Shown here piece after piece: positions 17,530-24,550 of a stretch of DNA of 64,000 bases. Numbering within the stretch: the first letter of the stretch is position 1; every line of letters starts with the position of its first letter. A program made the translations under genes and the position numbers. The DNA is taken from the NCBI RefSeq assembly GCF_001592205.1, contig NZ_BCWM01000001.1, positions 1-64,000 on the forward strand. The letters are read 5' to 3'. The notes beneath the pieces were generated by a model, which did not search any database, was not told the DNA's origin, and worked only from the letters and a program-made list of their open reading frames with translations. The DNA comes from Brevundimonas vesicularis NBRC 12165. GTDB lineage: Bacteria; Pseudomonadota; Alphaproteobacteria; Caulobacterales; Caulobacteraceae.

Positions 17530-18390
17530 ATGATAGACGCCGCCCCCCTCCCCGTCGTCCGCACCGTCGCCGACCTGCGGGCGATCGTCCGGGACTGGAA
17601 ACGTCAAGGCCTGAGCGTCGGCATGGTTCCGACCATGGGCGCCCTGCATGAAGGCCACCTGACCCTGGTGCGCGAGGCCGCACGCCGCGCCGACCGCGTC
17701 GTCGCCTCCAACTTTGTCAATCCCACCCAGTTCGCGGCGCATGAGGATCTGGGCAAATATCCCCGCCAGCAGGAGGACGACGCCCGTTTGCTGGCCGGCG
17801 CCGGCTGCCACCTGATGTTCGCGCCCTCAGCCGACGAGATGTATCCGGAGGGTTTTGCGACAACCGTCGCCGTCGCGGGCCCGGCGCTGGGTCTTGAGGG
17901 CGATTTCCGGCCGCAGATGTTCGGCGGGGTCGCCCTGGTGGTCACCAAGCTGTTCAACCAGGTCCAGCCCGATGTCGCCGTCTTTGGCGAGAAGGACTAC
18001 CAACAGCTGATGGTCGTTCGTCGGTTCGTGCGCGACCTGGACCTGCCGGTCGAGATCGTCGGCGCGCCGACGGAGCGGGACGGCTGGGGCCTGGCCCTGT
18101 CGTCACGCAACGCCTACCTGTCCGAGACTGAGCTTGAGACCGCGCGCCGGCTGAACGGCATTCTGGCGGAAGCCGGCGTCCATGCCTCAAGCGGCCGCCC
18201 CCTGCCCGGCGTTGAGCGTGAAGCCTATGCCGCCCTTCTAAAAGCCGGGTTTGATCGGGTCGATTACGTCGCCATCCGCCACGCCGAGGACCTTACGCCC
18301 TTCCGCAACGACATCGTCGACGCCCCCGCCCGCATCCTGGCCGCCGCCTGGCTGGGCAAGACGCGCCTGATCGACAATATGGCGGTCTGA
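17530..18390 (+). CDS. panC: Pantothenate synthetase
   Basis: It catalyses ATP-dependent condensation of pantoate with beta-alanine, the last step of pantothenate synthesis. I start it at the ATG of MIDAAPLPVVRT (286 residues, family length). An upstream TTG at 17479 in the same frame is unlikely. The motifs are MVPTMGALHEGHLTLVR (ATP-binding HIGH-type) near residue 33, VFGEKDYQQL near 155 and the KMSK-like LSSRNAYLS near 194. It is convergent with chorismate mutase across a hairpin. Confidence 0.96.
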   Translation: MIDAAPLPVVRTVADLRAIVRDWKRQGLSVGMVPTMGALHEGHLTLVREAARRADRVVASNFVNPTQFAAHEDLGKYPRQQEDDARLLAGAGCHLMFAPSADEMYPEGFATTVAVAGPALGLEGDFRPQMFGGVALVVTKLFNQVQPDVAVFGEKDYQQLMVVRRFVRDLDLPVEIVGAPTERDGWGLALSSRNAYLSETELETARRLNGILAEAGVHASSGRPLPGVEREAYAALLKAGFDRVDYVAIRHAEDLTPFRNDIVDAPARILAAAWLGKTRLIDNMAV

Positions 18391-18399
18391 AACGACAAT

Positions 18400-18426
18400 G
18401 GCCGCATCCGTTCGCCGGATGCGGCC
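18400..18426. terminator. Hairpin between convergent panC and chorismate mutase genes
   Basis: A perfect 11-bp stem (GGCCGCATCCG/CGGATGCGGCC) with a 5-nt loop lies in the 44-nt gap between converging genes. It lacks a long U tract on either side, but its place suggests a bidirectional terminator. Confidence 0.6.
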
Positions 18427-18434
18427 GTGTCAGA

Positions 18435-19193
18435 TCAGCCGATCGCGCCGACGCAGCCCTCGGCGTCGCCTGGCGCCAGATCGGCGTCCGTCAGGGCGAT
18501 GGTCCAGCCGTGATGGGTGTTCAGGCCCCAGCGCCGGGCGCCGCCGCCGTCGCCGGCGTCCCCACCCGCTGTGACCACCACGCGTCGGCCCTTGGGCAGA
18601 GCCGGCGGATCGATCTTCCCAACCGCCAGAGACGTCGGCGTCTCGCCGCCGTAGCCGTCGAACACGCTCAACATCGACCATTCGCGGCGCAGGCCCATCC
18701 ACCAAGCGTCCTCGGTATTGATCGCCAGCACGGCGATCCCGTGGCCCTCGGCGGCGAAGGCCAGGGCCTTTTGCGGATCGCGCACCATCTTGATGTCGGC
18801 GGCGGCGCCGAAACGCAGGCGCGCGCCGTCATAGGCGCGGGTCGGTTCGATCGGGGCCCAGACCTGCACCTGAAGGCGGCCCTGGCGCGCCAGGCCCCAT
18901 CCGACGATCTCGCGCCACAGATGTTCAACCGCCTCGGCGTTCTCGGGCTTGGCCTGCTTGAGCATGCGCGAGAGGACGGTTTGTTCGCGATCGGGACGCA
19001 GCTTGGTGTGCGGTCCCGTGGGCGCGTCCTTGGCCCGGCCGACGGTGGCGGCGATGGCCAGGCGTTGCTCGAACAGGGCCAGGATCTGGTCGTCGATGCC
19101 GTCGATTTCGGCGCGCAGGGCGGCCAGCGCCTGCTGTTCGGGGGTCAGGTCGGCCATGTCAGGCCAGACTTGCTGAAGGTTGGAATGGGGCAT
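18435..19193 (-). CDS. Chorismate mutase (AroQ type) with C-terminal extension
   Basis: It converts chorismate to prephenate for Phe/Tyr synthesis. The AroQ helical domain spans about residues 15-100: LRAEIDGIDDQILALFEQRLAIAATVGRAK, then LRPDREQTVLSRM and EHLWREIVGWGL. The remaining 150 residues are not a standard CM. They contain an alpha/beta segment (MVRDPQKALAFAAEGHGIAVLAI) and resemble the extra domain of other alphaproteobacterial monofunctional chorismate mutases. The start could be MPHSNLQQ or MADLTPEQQ (19157); neither has a good ribosome binding site. A Phe/Tyr leader peptide and hairpin lie directly upstream. Confidence 0.88.
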   Translation of the reverse strand: MPHSNLQQVWPDMADLTPEQQALAALRAEIDGIDDQILALFEQRLAIAATVGRAKDAPTGPHTKLRPDREQTVLSRMLKQAKPENAEAVEHLWREIVGWGLARQGRLQVQVWAPIEPTRAYDGARLRFGAAADIKMVRDPQKALAFAAEGHGIAVLAINTEDAWWMGLRREWSMLSVFDGYGGETPTSLAVGKIDPPALPKGRRVVVTAGGDAGDGGGARRWGLNTHHGWTIALTDADLAPGDAEGCVGAIG

Positions 19194-19243
19194 GGGATAG
19201 GGCTTTCAGGATTCTGAGATTCGATATGTGCAGGGGCGAACAG

Positions 19244-19262
19244 CCGCTCTGGTCCAGAGCGG
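19244..19262 (-). promoter_or_regulatory. Candidate attenuator hairpin upstream of chorismate mutase
   Basis: CCGCTCTGG and CCAGAGCGG form a near-continuous palindrome (7-bp stem with a 5-nt loop), extendable by outer GCGA/TCGC pairs. It lies 40 nt after the leader peptide stop and 51 nt before the chorismate mutase start. Segment 19264-19269, directly 5' of it, could instead pair with 19307-19312 inside the last leader codons, giving mutually exclusive folds. The following minus-strand sequence has only a weak U run, so it is not a textbook terminator. Confidence 0.5.
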
Positions 19263-19302
19263 TCGCCGGTGAAGCAGTCAGGGACGGAGTGCGCCCGACG
19301 CC

Positions 19303-19404
19303 TCAGCCGGCGTATCGAAAGCCGTAAAAGCCGTAGCCGAAATAGAGGCCGGAAACCGCGCGCGAACGGTCGAAAGAAACAGAAAGAGCGCGCAGGCGGG
19401 ACAT
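19303..19404 (-). CDS. Phe/Tyr-rich leader peptide (33 aa)
   Basis: A short frame starting ATG TCC CGC ends LYFGYGFYGFRYAG-stop. Its last 13 residues hold four Tyr and three Phe, with another Phe at residue 11. Such a run of the pathway's end products, placed just before a hairpin and the chorismate mutase gene, is the signature of ribosome-mediated attenuation as in gammaproteobacterial pheL. The ribosome binding site is weak. It lies in the 282-nt gap between prephenate dehydratase and chorismate mutase, all on the minus strand. Confidence 0.7.
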   Translation of the reverse strand: MSRLRALSVSFDRSRAVSGLYFGYGFYGFRYAG

Positions 19405-19475
19405 GGTCCGGTTCCGGTCTATGCGGATCGTGTTGCGATCCGTGGGTGTCTTAAGGACGCAAAGACCGTGCGCCG

Positions 19476-20051
19476 TCAAGCCTCAGGCAAGCTCAACAGG
19501 ACAAAACGCGTCTGATTATCGCCGGAATCCTGCAAGTCGTTGCGCAGGATCGACAGACCATACACCTCGGCGGCGCCGACCGGGGCGATGGCCGCCCGTG
19601 TCGGGTCGCCCGCTTCTGCCACATCGCGCGCCGCGCCTGCGGTATCGAAATGCTCGATGACCTCGACATTCAAACCGGCCAGCGTGTCCTTGCACTGGGC
19701 TAGGGCGATGGGGTGGCTCTCGACCGTGCGGATATCGGACAGACGCGCGCCGTCGATCGCCATCAGCGCATGACGGATCGGCCGCCAGACCTGAGCGACC
19801 GGCTCCACGCCAATCGCACCGACCAGCGTCGCCGCCGGCTCGACCACGCCGATGGTCGAGTTCTCGACAGGGATCAGGGCGCAACCACAGTCGCCGGCGC
19901 GCAACGCATCCAGGGCCTGGGCGAAGGTTTCGAACGCCACCGCCTCGTCCCACGGACGCAGGGCCAGACAGGCCTCATGGCTGAACGATCCGGGCGCGCC
20001 CTGATAGGCGACCCGGCCGGGCTTTTCCTCAGTTGGAGCCGCTACTTGCAT
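19476..20051 (-). CDS. Prephenate dehydratase without ACT domain
   Basis: It converts prephenate to phenylpyruvate in phenylalanine synthesis. At 191 residues it contains the whole catalytic domain: VAYQGAPGSFSHEA, then IPVENSTIGVV, VESHPIALAQCKD and the diagnostic TRF in NQTRFVLL. It stops 7 residues after this last motif. Most bacterial enzymes continue into an ACT domain of about 80-90 residues that binds Phe for feedback inhibition; none is encoded here. It lies between DAHP synthase (90-nt gap) and the leader/chorismate mutase unit. Confidence 0.9.
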   Translation of the reverse strand: MQVAAPTEEKPGRVAYQGAPGSFSHEACLALRPWDEAVAFETFAQALDALRAGDCGCALIPVENSTIGVVEPAATLVGAIGVEPVAQVWRPIRHALMAIDGARLSDIRTVESHPIALAQCKDTLAGLNVEVIEHFDTAGAARDVAEAGDPTRAAIAPVGAAEVYGLSILRNDLQDSGDNQTRFVLLSLPEA

Positions 20052-20141
20052 CGATCACTCCCTCGGTCTCGGATCGATCTGGCGCTGCCTCGGTGGCGTC
20101 ACCATGACCGGATCGGCCCGCATCTGGGGCGCTGACGACGG

Positions 20142-21512
20142 CTAGGCCGCCGCCGACTGCGCCACCCGCCCGGCCTTCAGCCGCTCCGCGACCAGGAAGG
20201 CCAGCTCCAGCGCCTGGTCGGCGTTCAGGCGCGGATCGCAGTGGGTGTGGTAGCGATTGGACAGATCGTCCTCTGTAACCGCCTGGGCGCCGCCGATGCA
20301 TTCGGTGACGTTCTGGCCGGTCATTTCCAGGTGGACGCCGCCGGGGTGGACGCCCTCGGCCTCGGCCACGTCGATGAAGGTCCGGACCTCGCCCAGAATC
20401 CGGTCGAACGGCCGGGTCTTGTAGCCATTGCCGGCCTTCAACGTGTTGCCGTGCATCGGGTCGATGGACCAGATCACCTTGCGGCCCGAGGCCTTCACCT
20501 CGCGCATCAGCTTGGGCAGGCGCTCGCCGACCTTGTCGTGACCGAAGCGTCCGATCAGCGTCAGACGACCGGAAACATTGTCCGGGTTTAGGGCGTCGAT
20601 CAGCGGCAGCAGGTCGTCGGCGGTCATGGTCGGCCCGCACTTCACGCCGATCGGGTTCTTGATCCCCTTCATGAACTCGACGTGGGCGCCGTCCAGCTGA
20701 CGCGTGCGCTCGCCGATCCACAGCATGTGGGCCGAGGTGTCGAACCATTCACCCGAACCGCCGTCCAGACGCGTCAGGGCGCTTTCGACGTTCAGCAGCA
20801 GGGCCTCGTGGCTGGTGAAGACCTCGACCCGGCTGAGGTCCGGATGCGTCTCGGGCGTGACGCCGACCGCCTCCATGAAGGCCAGGGCCTCGGTGATCTT
20901 GTCGGCCAGCTCACGGTACTGGGCGCCGGCGGCATTGTCGCCGGCGAAGCCCAGGGTCCAGCGATGGATATTGTACAGGTCGGCATAGCCGCCGCCGGCG
21001 AAGGCGCGCAGCAGGTTCAGCGTCGAGGCCGACTGGTTATAGGCGCGGATCAGACGCTGCGGATCGGGCGCGCGCTCATCTGGCGTGAAGCCCATGCCGT
21101 TGATGATGTCGCCGCGATAGCTGGGCAGTTCGACGCCGTCGATCTCTTCCAATGGCGACGAGCGGGGCTTGGCGAACTGGCCGGCGATCCGCCCTACCTT
21201 CACCACCGGCTTGCGCCCAGCGAACGTCAGGACGACCGCCATCTGCAGGATCAGGCGGAAGGTGTCGCGGATATTGTCTGTCGAGAACTCCTTGAAGCTC
21301 TCGGCGCAGTCGCCGCCCTGAAGCAGGAAGGCGTCGCCCCGCTCGACCTGCGCCAGCTTCGACGTCAGGCGCCGCGCTTCGCCGGCGAAGACCAGCGGCG
21401 GCAAGGCGCGCAGCTCGTCTTCCACCCGCGCGAGGGCGGCAGGATCCGGATAGTCCGCCGGCATATGCAGGGCGGTCTTGGTTCTCCAGCTTTCGGGGGT
21501 CCAGCGTGTCAT
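20142..21512 (-). CDS. Class II (plant-type) DAHP synthase
   Basis: It condenses phosphoenolpyruvate and erythrose-4-phosphate in the first step of the shikimate pathway. At 456 residues it has the class II length. Motifs include WTPESWR at the start, [11 protein letters not shown] (metal and PEP site) near 81, [13 protein letters not shown] near 127, and later [25 protein letters not shown] and [23 protein letters not shown]. It heads a minus-strand aromatic cluster with prephenate dehydratase and chorismate mutase. An inverted repeat overlaps its ribosome-binding region. Confidence 0.96.
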   Translation of the reverse strand: MTRWTPESWRTKTALHMPADYPDPAALARVEDELRALPPLVFAGEARRLTSKLAQVERGDAFLLQGGDCAESFKEFSTDNIRDTFRLILQMAVVLTFAGRKPVVKVGRIAGQFAKPRSSPLEEIDGVELPSYRGDIINGMGFTPDERAPDPQRLIRAYNQSASTLNLLRAFAGGGYADLYNIHRWTLGFAGDNAAGAQYRELADKITEALAFMEAVGVTPETHPDLSRVEVFTSHEALLLNVESALTRLDGGSGEWFDTSAHMLWIGERTRQLDGAHVEFMKGIKNPIGVKCGPTMTADDLLPLIDALNPDNVSGRLTLIGRFGHDKVGERLPKLMREVKASGRKVIWSIDPMHGNTLKAGNGYKTRPFDRILGEVRTFIDVAEAEGVHPGGVHLEMTGQNVTECIGGAQAVTEDDLSNRYHTHCDPRLNADQALELAFLVAERLKAGRVAQSAAA

Positions 21513-21519
21513 CGCGCAA

Positions 21520-21541
21520 GAATAGGGCTTCGCGCCTATTC
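21520..21541. promoter_or_regulatory. Inverted repeat at the DAHP synthase start
   Basis: GAATAGG and CCTATTC are separated by 8 nt and lie 8-29 nt upstream of the DAHP synthase ATG, which has no Shine-Dalgarno sequence. It could be an operator or an mRNA hairpin near the start; the role is inference from position. Confidence 0.35.
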
Positions 21542-21578
21542 AAACAACGAAAAGGCAGGCGGATTTTGCCGCGAAATG

Positions 21579-21719
21579 TCAGTCTTCCGAAGAAGGCGAC
21601 TTTTCCGCCGCAGCTTCAGCCTTGCGTTCGGCCTTCGCCGCCGCCTTCTCGGCCGCCTTCAGCGCTGCGGCGCGCTCGCGTTCCTGACGCTCAAAGCTGT
21701 AGTTGGGTTTGCGAGCCAT
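21579..21719 (-). CDS. Small Ala/Lys-rich protein (46 aa)
   Basis: It starts MARKPNYSFERQERERA and continues as a charged Ala/Lys/Glu helix ending KSPSSED. A GAGGA sequence about 9 nt upstream of this ATG supports the start over the longer open frame to 21782. Very similar tiny proteins with the PNYSFERQER opening recur across alphaproteobacteria, from recall, but their function is unknown to me. The composition suggests a basic, possibly nucleic-acid or ribosome-associated, alpha-helical peptide. Confidence 0.75.
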   Translation of the reverse strand: MARKPNYSFERQERERAAALKAAEKAAAKAERKAEAAAEKSPSSED

Positions 21720-21961
21720 CGGCGTCCTCGTCTCATATCTTGATCTTGCGGTGAAGGTGGCGATGCATTCGGTCAGACGCAATCGCCAAATCCAGCACCA
21801 TGCAAAAGCGGCTCACAGCAGTCTCTCCTTGCGCATCAAAATCTTGGCGGCGGCGTCGAAGGCGATGAACAGGCGGGCTAGAAGGGTCATGGGCTTTGAA
21901 CGCTTGGCCCTATTTGATGTTCAGTCCCGCGAACCTTCGTCGCACCCGAAAGACAGGAGCC

Positions 21962-22843
21962 ATGTCTACCCAACCCATCCTCCTCGGCGGTGTCGACCAG
22001 ATTCGTATACCCACGACGTCGCCCGACGAGACGCTCGATGCGGTTGCAGCCTTCTTCGTCAACGCCCAGTCGAGGCACGGCCGGCTTTCTGCGCTGGCGA
22101 TCGTCAGTTTCGGCCCTTTGTCCTTGAAACCGGACGCGCCGGATTTCGGCGCTATCACCAGCACGCCCAAGCCCGGCTGGAGCGACGTCAACCTGTTGGC
22201 CCATCTGCGCCGTTTCATCGATGTTCCAATGACGCTGGACACCGACGTGAACGGCGCGGCCGTGGGCGAACGCCTGTTCGGCAGCGGGCAAGGGCTGGAG
22301 AGCTTCTGCTACGTCACGGTCGGCACGGGCGTCGGGGTCGGGGTGATGATCGGGGGCGCGCCGCATGGCGGTGCGAACCATCCCGAAGCCGGTCATATCC
22401 GACTGCCGCGCGCCAAGGGCGACCAGACGTTCTCGGGCGTCTGCCCCTTCCACGGCGACTGCCTGGAAGGCCTGGTGAGCGGGCCGGCGCTGCAAGCGCG
22501 CTGTGGCGCGGCGGCCGAGACTTTTTCTCACGATCATCCGGCCTGGCCGATGGCGGCGGAGTATATCGCCGGCCTGTGCACCAACTTGACCTACACGCTG
22601 CGGCCGGAGCGAATCATCATCGGCGGCGGCGTGATGCAGCCGCACATGTACGATCTGGTCAGACAGGCGCTGGTGAAACAGCTTGGCGGCTATGACGCGA
22701 GCCTGCGGGATCTGGATATGAAGACCTATATCGCGGCGCCGACCGCGGGGGTGTCCGCGGGCCTGGTCGGCGCATTGGCCCTCGCCTATCGTTCCGTCAC
22801 GGGCGCGTGGCCCAAGAACTGGGGAACGCAAGGCCAAGTTTAG
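21962..22843 (+). CDS. ROK-family sugar kinase (fructokinase-like) lacking its N-terminal phosphate loop
   Basis: This resembles ROK fructokinases: RIPTTSPDETLDAV, FGPLSL, DTDVNGAAVGE, GTGVGVGVMIGG, a zinc-type motif (GVCPFHGDCLEGL with an earlier His) and RIIIGGGVM are all present. Family members begin with an acidic-GGTK ATP-phosphate motif about 20 residues before RIPTT. Here the sequence goes from ILLGGV straight to DQIRIPTT, so that motif is absent in frame. The protein (293 residues) is therefore probably inactive as a kinase, or altered. It ends 13 nt from the attachment repeat of the island. Confidence 0.8.
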   Translation: MSTQPILLGGVDQIRIPTTSPDETLDAVAAFFVNAQSRHGRLSALAIVSFGPLSLKPDAPDFGAITSTPKPGWSDVNLLAHLRRFIDVPMTLDTDVNGAAVGERLFGSGQGLESFCYVTVGTGVGVGVMIGGAPHGGANHPEAGHIRLPRAKGDQTFSGVCPFHGDCLEGLVSGPALQARCGAAAETFSHDHPAWPMAAEYIAGLCTNLTYTLRPERIIIGGGVMQPHMYDLVRQALVKQLGGYDASLRDLDMKTYIAAPTAGVSAGLVGALALAYRSVTGAWPKNWGTQGQV

Positions 22844-22855
22844 ATCGAAGTGGAA

Positions 22856-22902
22856 ATGGTGGACGCGACAGGGATTGAACCTGTGACCCCCTCGGTGTGA
22901 AC
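22856..22902. repeat. Left attachment repeat (tRNA-Val fragment)
   Basis: This 47-bp exact copy of 40145-40191 corresponds to the tRNA-Val 3' end, from CCA back through the T arm and variable region to the anticodon. Beyond it the sequence diverges (aagggcgata), so no acceptor 5' half or D arm is present and it is not a functional tRNA. Confidence 0.93.
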
Positions 22903-22971
22903 AAGGGCGATACAGATGCTGTCCAGTCATAGCAGGGGTTTCAGGGGTAAGTTTTAGCGCAAAAAGTCTTC

Positions 22972-23874
22972 CTACGAGGTCGTATCTGGGGGGAAACACG
23001 GGGGCGCCCGATCAAGACGGGAAGCGGAGACGACATGCGGCATGAGGAAGCCGGCCAACGCAACCACGACGCCGTCGAGGGTGCCGGGGTCCTCAGCAAC
23101 ATTTTCTACAAAAGCCCGCCACTGCGCCTGTTTTTCCGGATCGCCTGAGAAGGCCGGCGTCAGGGCGTCGGGCGGTTCGGTTGGCAATGGTGTGCCGCGC
23201 CGAGCAAAGGTTGCCGCCATGGCCCGCGCCAGCCGGTCGTCGTCGAAGGTGAACAGACGGCTCAGCACCCAGATGTCGTAGAAGTCCTTGAGCCGGGTAT
23301 TGGCCCGTCCGAGGTCGACCATAGCCTGGAACTTCTCGGCTATGACCGTCTCGCGGGCATAGGCCCGCAATCGGGGTGCAGGGAAATCGAGCAAGGCGGG
23401 GTAGTCCAACTCCTGGATGCCCGGCTCGGTGGCGTCTCCAAAGCCTATGTCGATCGTGACCTTGATCCTGGCTTTGTCGATGGTGGCAGTGGTCTGCAAG
23501 CGCAGGCCCCCATAGGCGACCTCCTCGCGAATTCTGTCGACCTTCAGGGCGTCGATGTCGAAGGCGACGCCGTCGTCGACATCGACGGCAAGGACCTCGC
23601 GGAAGACCTGCAACATGCCCTCAGGGCTCGGCTCGCCGAAGCCAAGGAAGTCGATGTCACGCGTGGCTCGGAGCGGGATTTCGAGCCAGGTTATGAGCAG
23701 CATGGCGCCCTTGAGCACGAAGCGCTCGGCGTGCTCCGTTCGTGCCAGCCGATACAACAGACGCTCCAGTGCATAATGCACAAGGAGGCTCTCGAAAGGC
23801 CGCCCCGTCTCCCGCGAAAGATTCAGCAGCCGTGCGCGGACCGAGGCTTCAATGTTGCGGGCTGGGTCAGCCAT
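22972..23874 (-). CDS. abiEii: AbiEii-type nucleotidyltransferase toxin
   Basis: This 300-residue protein is the toxin half of an AbiE (type IV) toxin-antitoxin system, related to the MenT nucleotidyltransferases that target tRNA. Visible motifs are FVLKGAMLLITW near residue 50, the metal-binding RATRDIDFLGFG near 69-80, and the C-terminal AEKFQAMVDLGRANTRLKDFYDIWVLS. It overlaps the antitoxin gene by 8 nt downstream of it, the usual antitoxin-first order. As the outermost gene at the left end it may stabilise the island and give abortive infection. Confidence 0.88.
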   Translation of the reverse strand: MADPARNIEASVRARLLNLSRETGRPFESLLVHYALERLLYRLARTEHAERFVLKGAMLLITWLEIPLRATRDIDFLGFGEPSPEGMLQVFREVLAVDVDDGVAFDIDALKVDRIREEVAYGGLRLQTTATIDKARIKVTIDIGFGDATEPGIQELDYPALLDFPAPRLRAYARETVIAEKFQAMVDLGRANTRLKDFYDIWVLSRLFTFDDDRLARAMAATFARRGTPLPTEPPDALTPAFSGDPEKQAQWRAFVENVAEDPGTLDGVVVALAGFLMPHVVSASRLDRAPPCFPPDTTS

Positions 23875-24484
23875 TGGCGGTTAGCGCCGTCAGATAGGGC
23901 CGGACGATCGTTCCGACCCGACCCTGTTCTGCTGCGATCAGGATGTCGGACGGACTGGCCTTTCGCTGCCGAAGCGCTTCCTGGAGCCCCTCCAGGGCAA
24001 CAGAAAGCCCGACGGTGCGGCGGTGGCGGAAGGCATCGGCGATGGTCTTGGCAACACCAAAGATGCGGACCTGCACGTCTTCGATGACGACGGTCTCGAC
24101 GCCGGTCTCCAGCAGGTGATCCGCGAACCGAACGATCCGCAGCGGCGGCTGTGAGGCGCTGGGCGACCAGTCCCTATGTCCGATCGCCATCCAGACCTTG
24201 GACGGCAGTTGATCGGTCAGGCCATGATAGGTGAGAGCGGACACCAGACAGATGATGCCGTTCGGGACCCGCAGGGCTGCTGCCGCGAGCGTGTGGTTGC
24301 TTGTGTAGTCTGCGTCCGTCGCCTGGTAGAGGCCGCGCGCCAGCTTCACGACCTCGCCTGCGTCCAGCATTCGACGGACCGTTGCGGCAGTGACGCCGAC
24401 GGCTTTGAGGTCAGCGAGACGCATCATGCCTCGTGCGGCAAGGGTCTTACGGGCAAGGTCACGGTTGGTTGGCGCGTTGGTCAA
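23867..24484 (-). CDS. abiEi: AbiEi-type antitoxin
   Basis: This 205-residue protein is the partner of the AbiEii toxin. The N-terminal winged helix-turn-helix (ARGMMRLADLKAVGVTAATVRRMLDAGEVVKLARGLYQ) is the conserved DNA-binding part of AbiEi proteins, which repress their own operon. The C-terminal domain (VRIFGVAKTIADAFRHRRTVG ... ALRQR) matches the antitoxin fold. It precedes the toxin with an 8-nt overlap. The promoter should be in the 66 nt between it and the integrase stop. Confidence 0.88.
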   Translation of the reverse strand: MTNAPTNRDLARKTLAARGMMRLADLKAVGVTAATVRRMLDAGEVVKLARGLYQATDADYTSNHTLAAAALRVPNGIICLVSALTYHGLTDQLPSKVWMAIGHRDWSPSASQPPLRIVRFADHLLETGVETVVIEDVQVRIFGVAKTIADAFRHRRTVGLSVALEGLQEALRQRKASPSDILIAAEQGRVGTIVRPYLTALTANG

Positions 24485-24550
24485 AGGCTACGAAACCTCA
24501 GAGGTTAGGTGCTAATATCCGAGGATTTGTATCACGACGGTTAAGGCCGG

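Noticed and set aside
21813..21890. 25-codon minus-strand frame (MTLLARLFIAFDAAAKILM...)
   Set aside because: It looks peptide-like but has no ribosome binding site and no other support, so I left it out.
22856..22902. Second tRNA-Val gene at the left island end
   Set aside because: Only the 3' part is present; the D arm and 5' acceptor strand are missing, so it is an att remnant.
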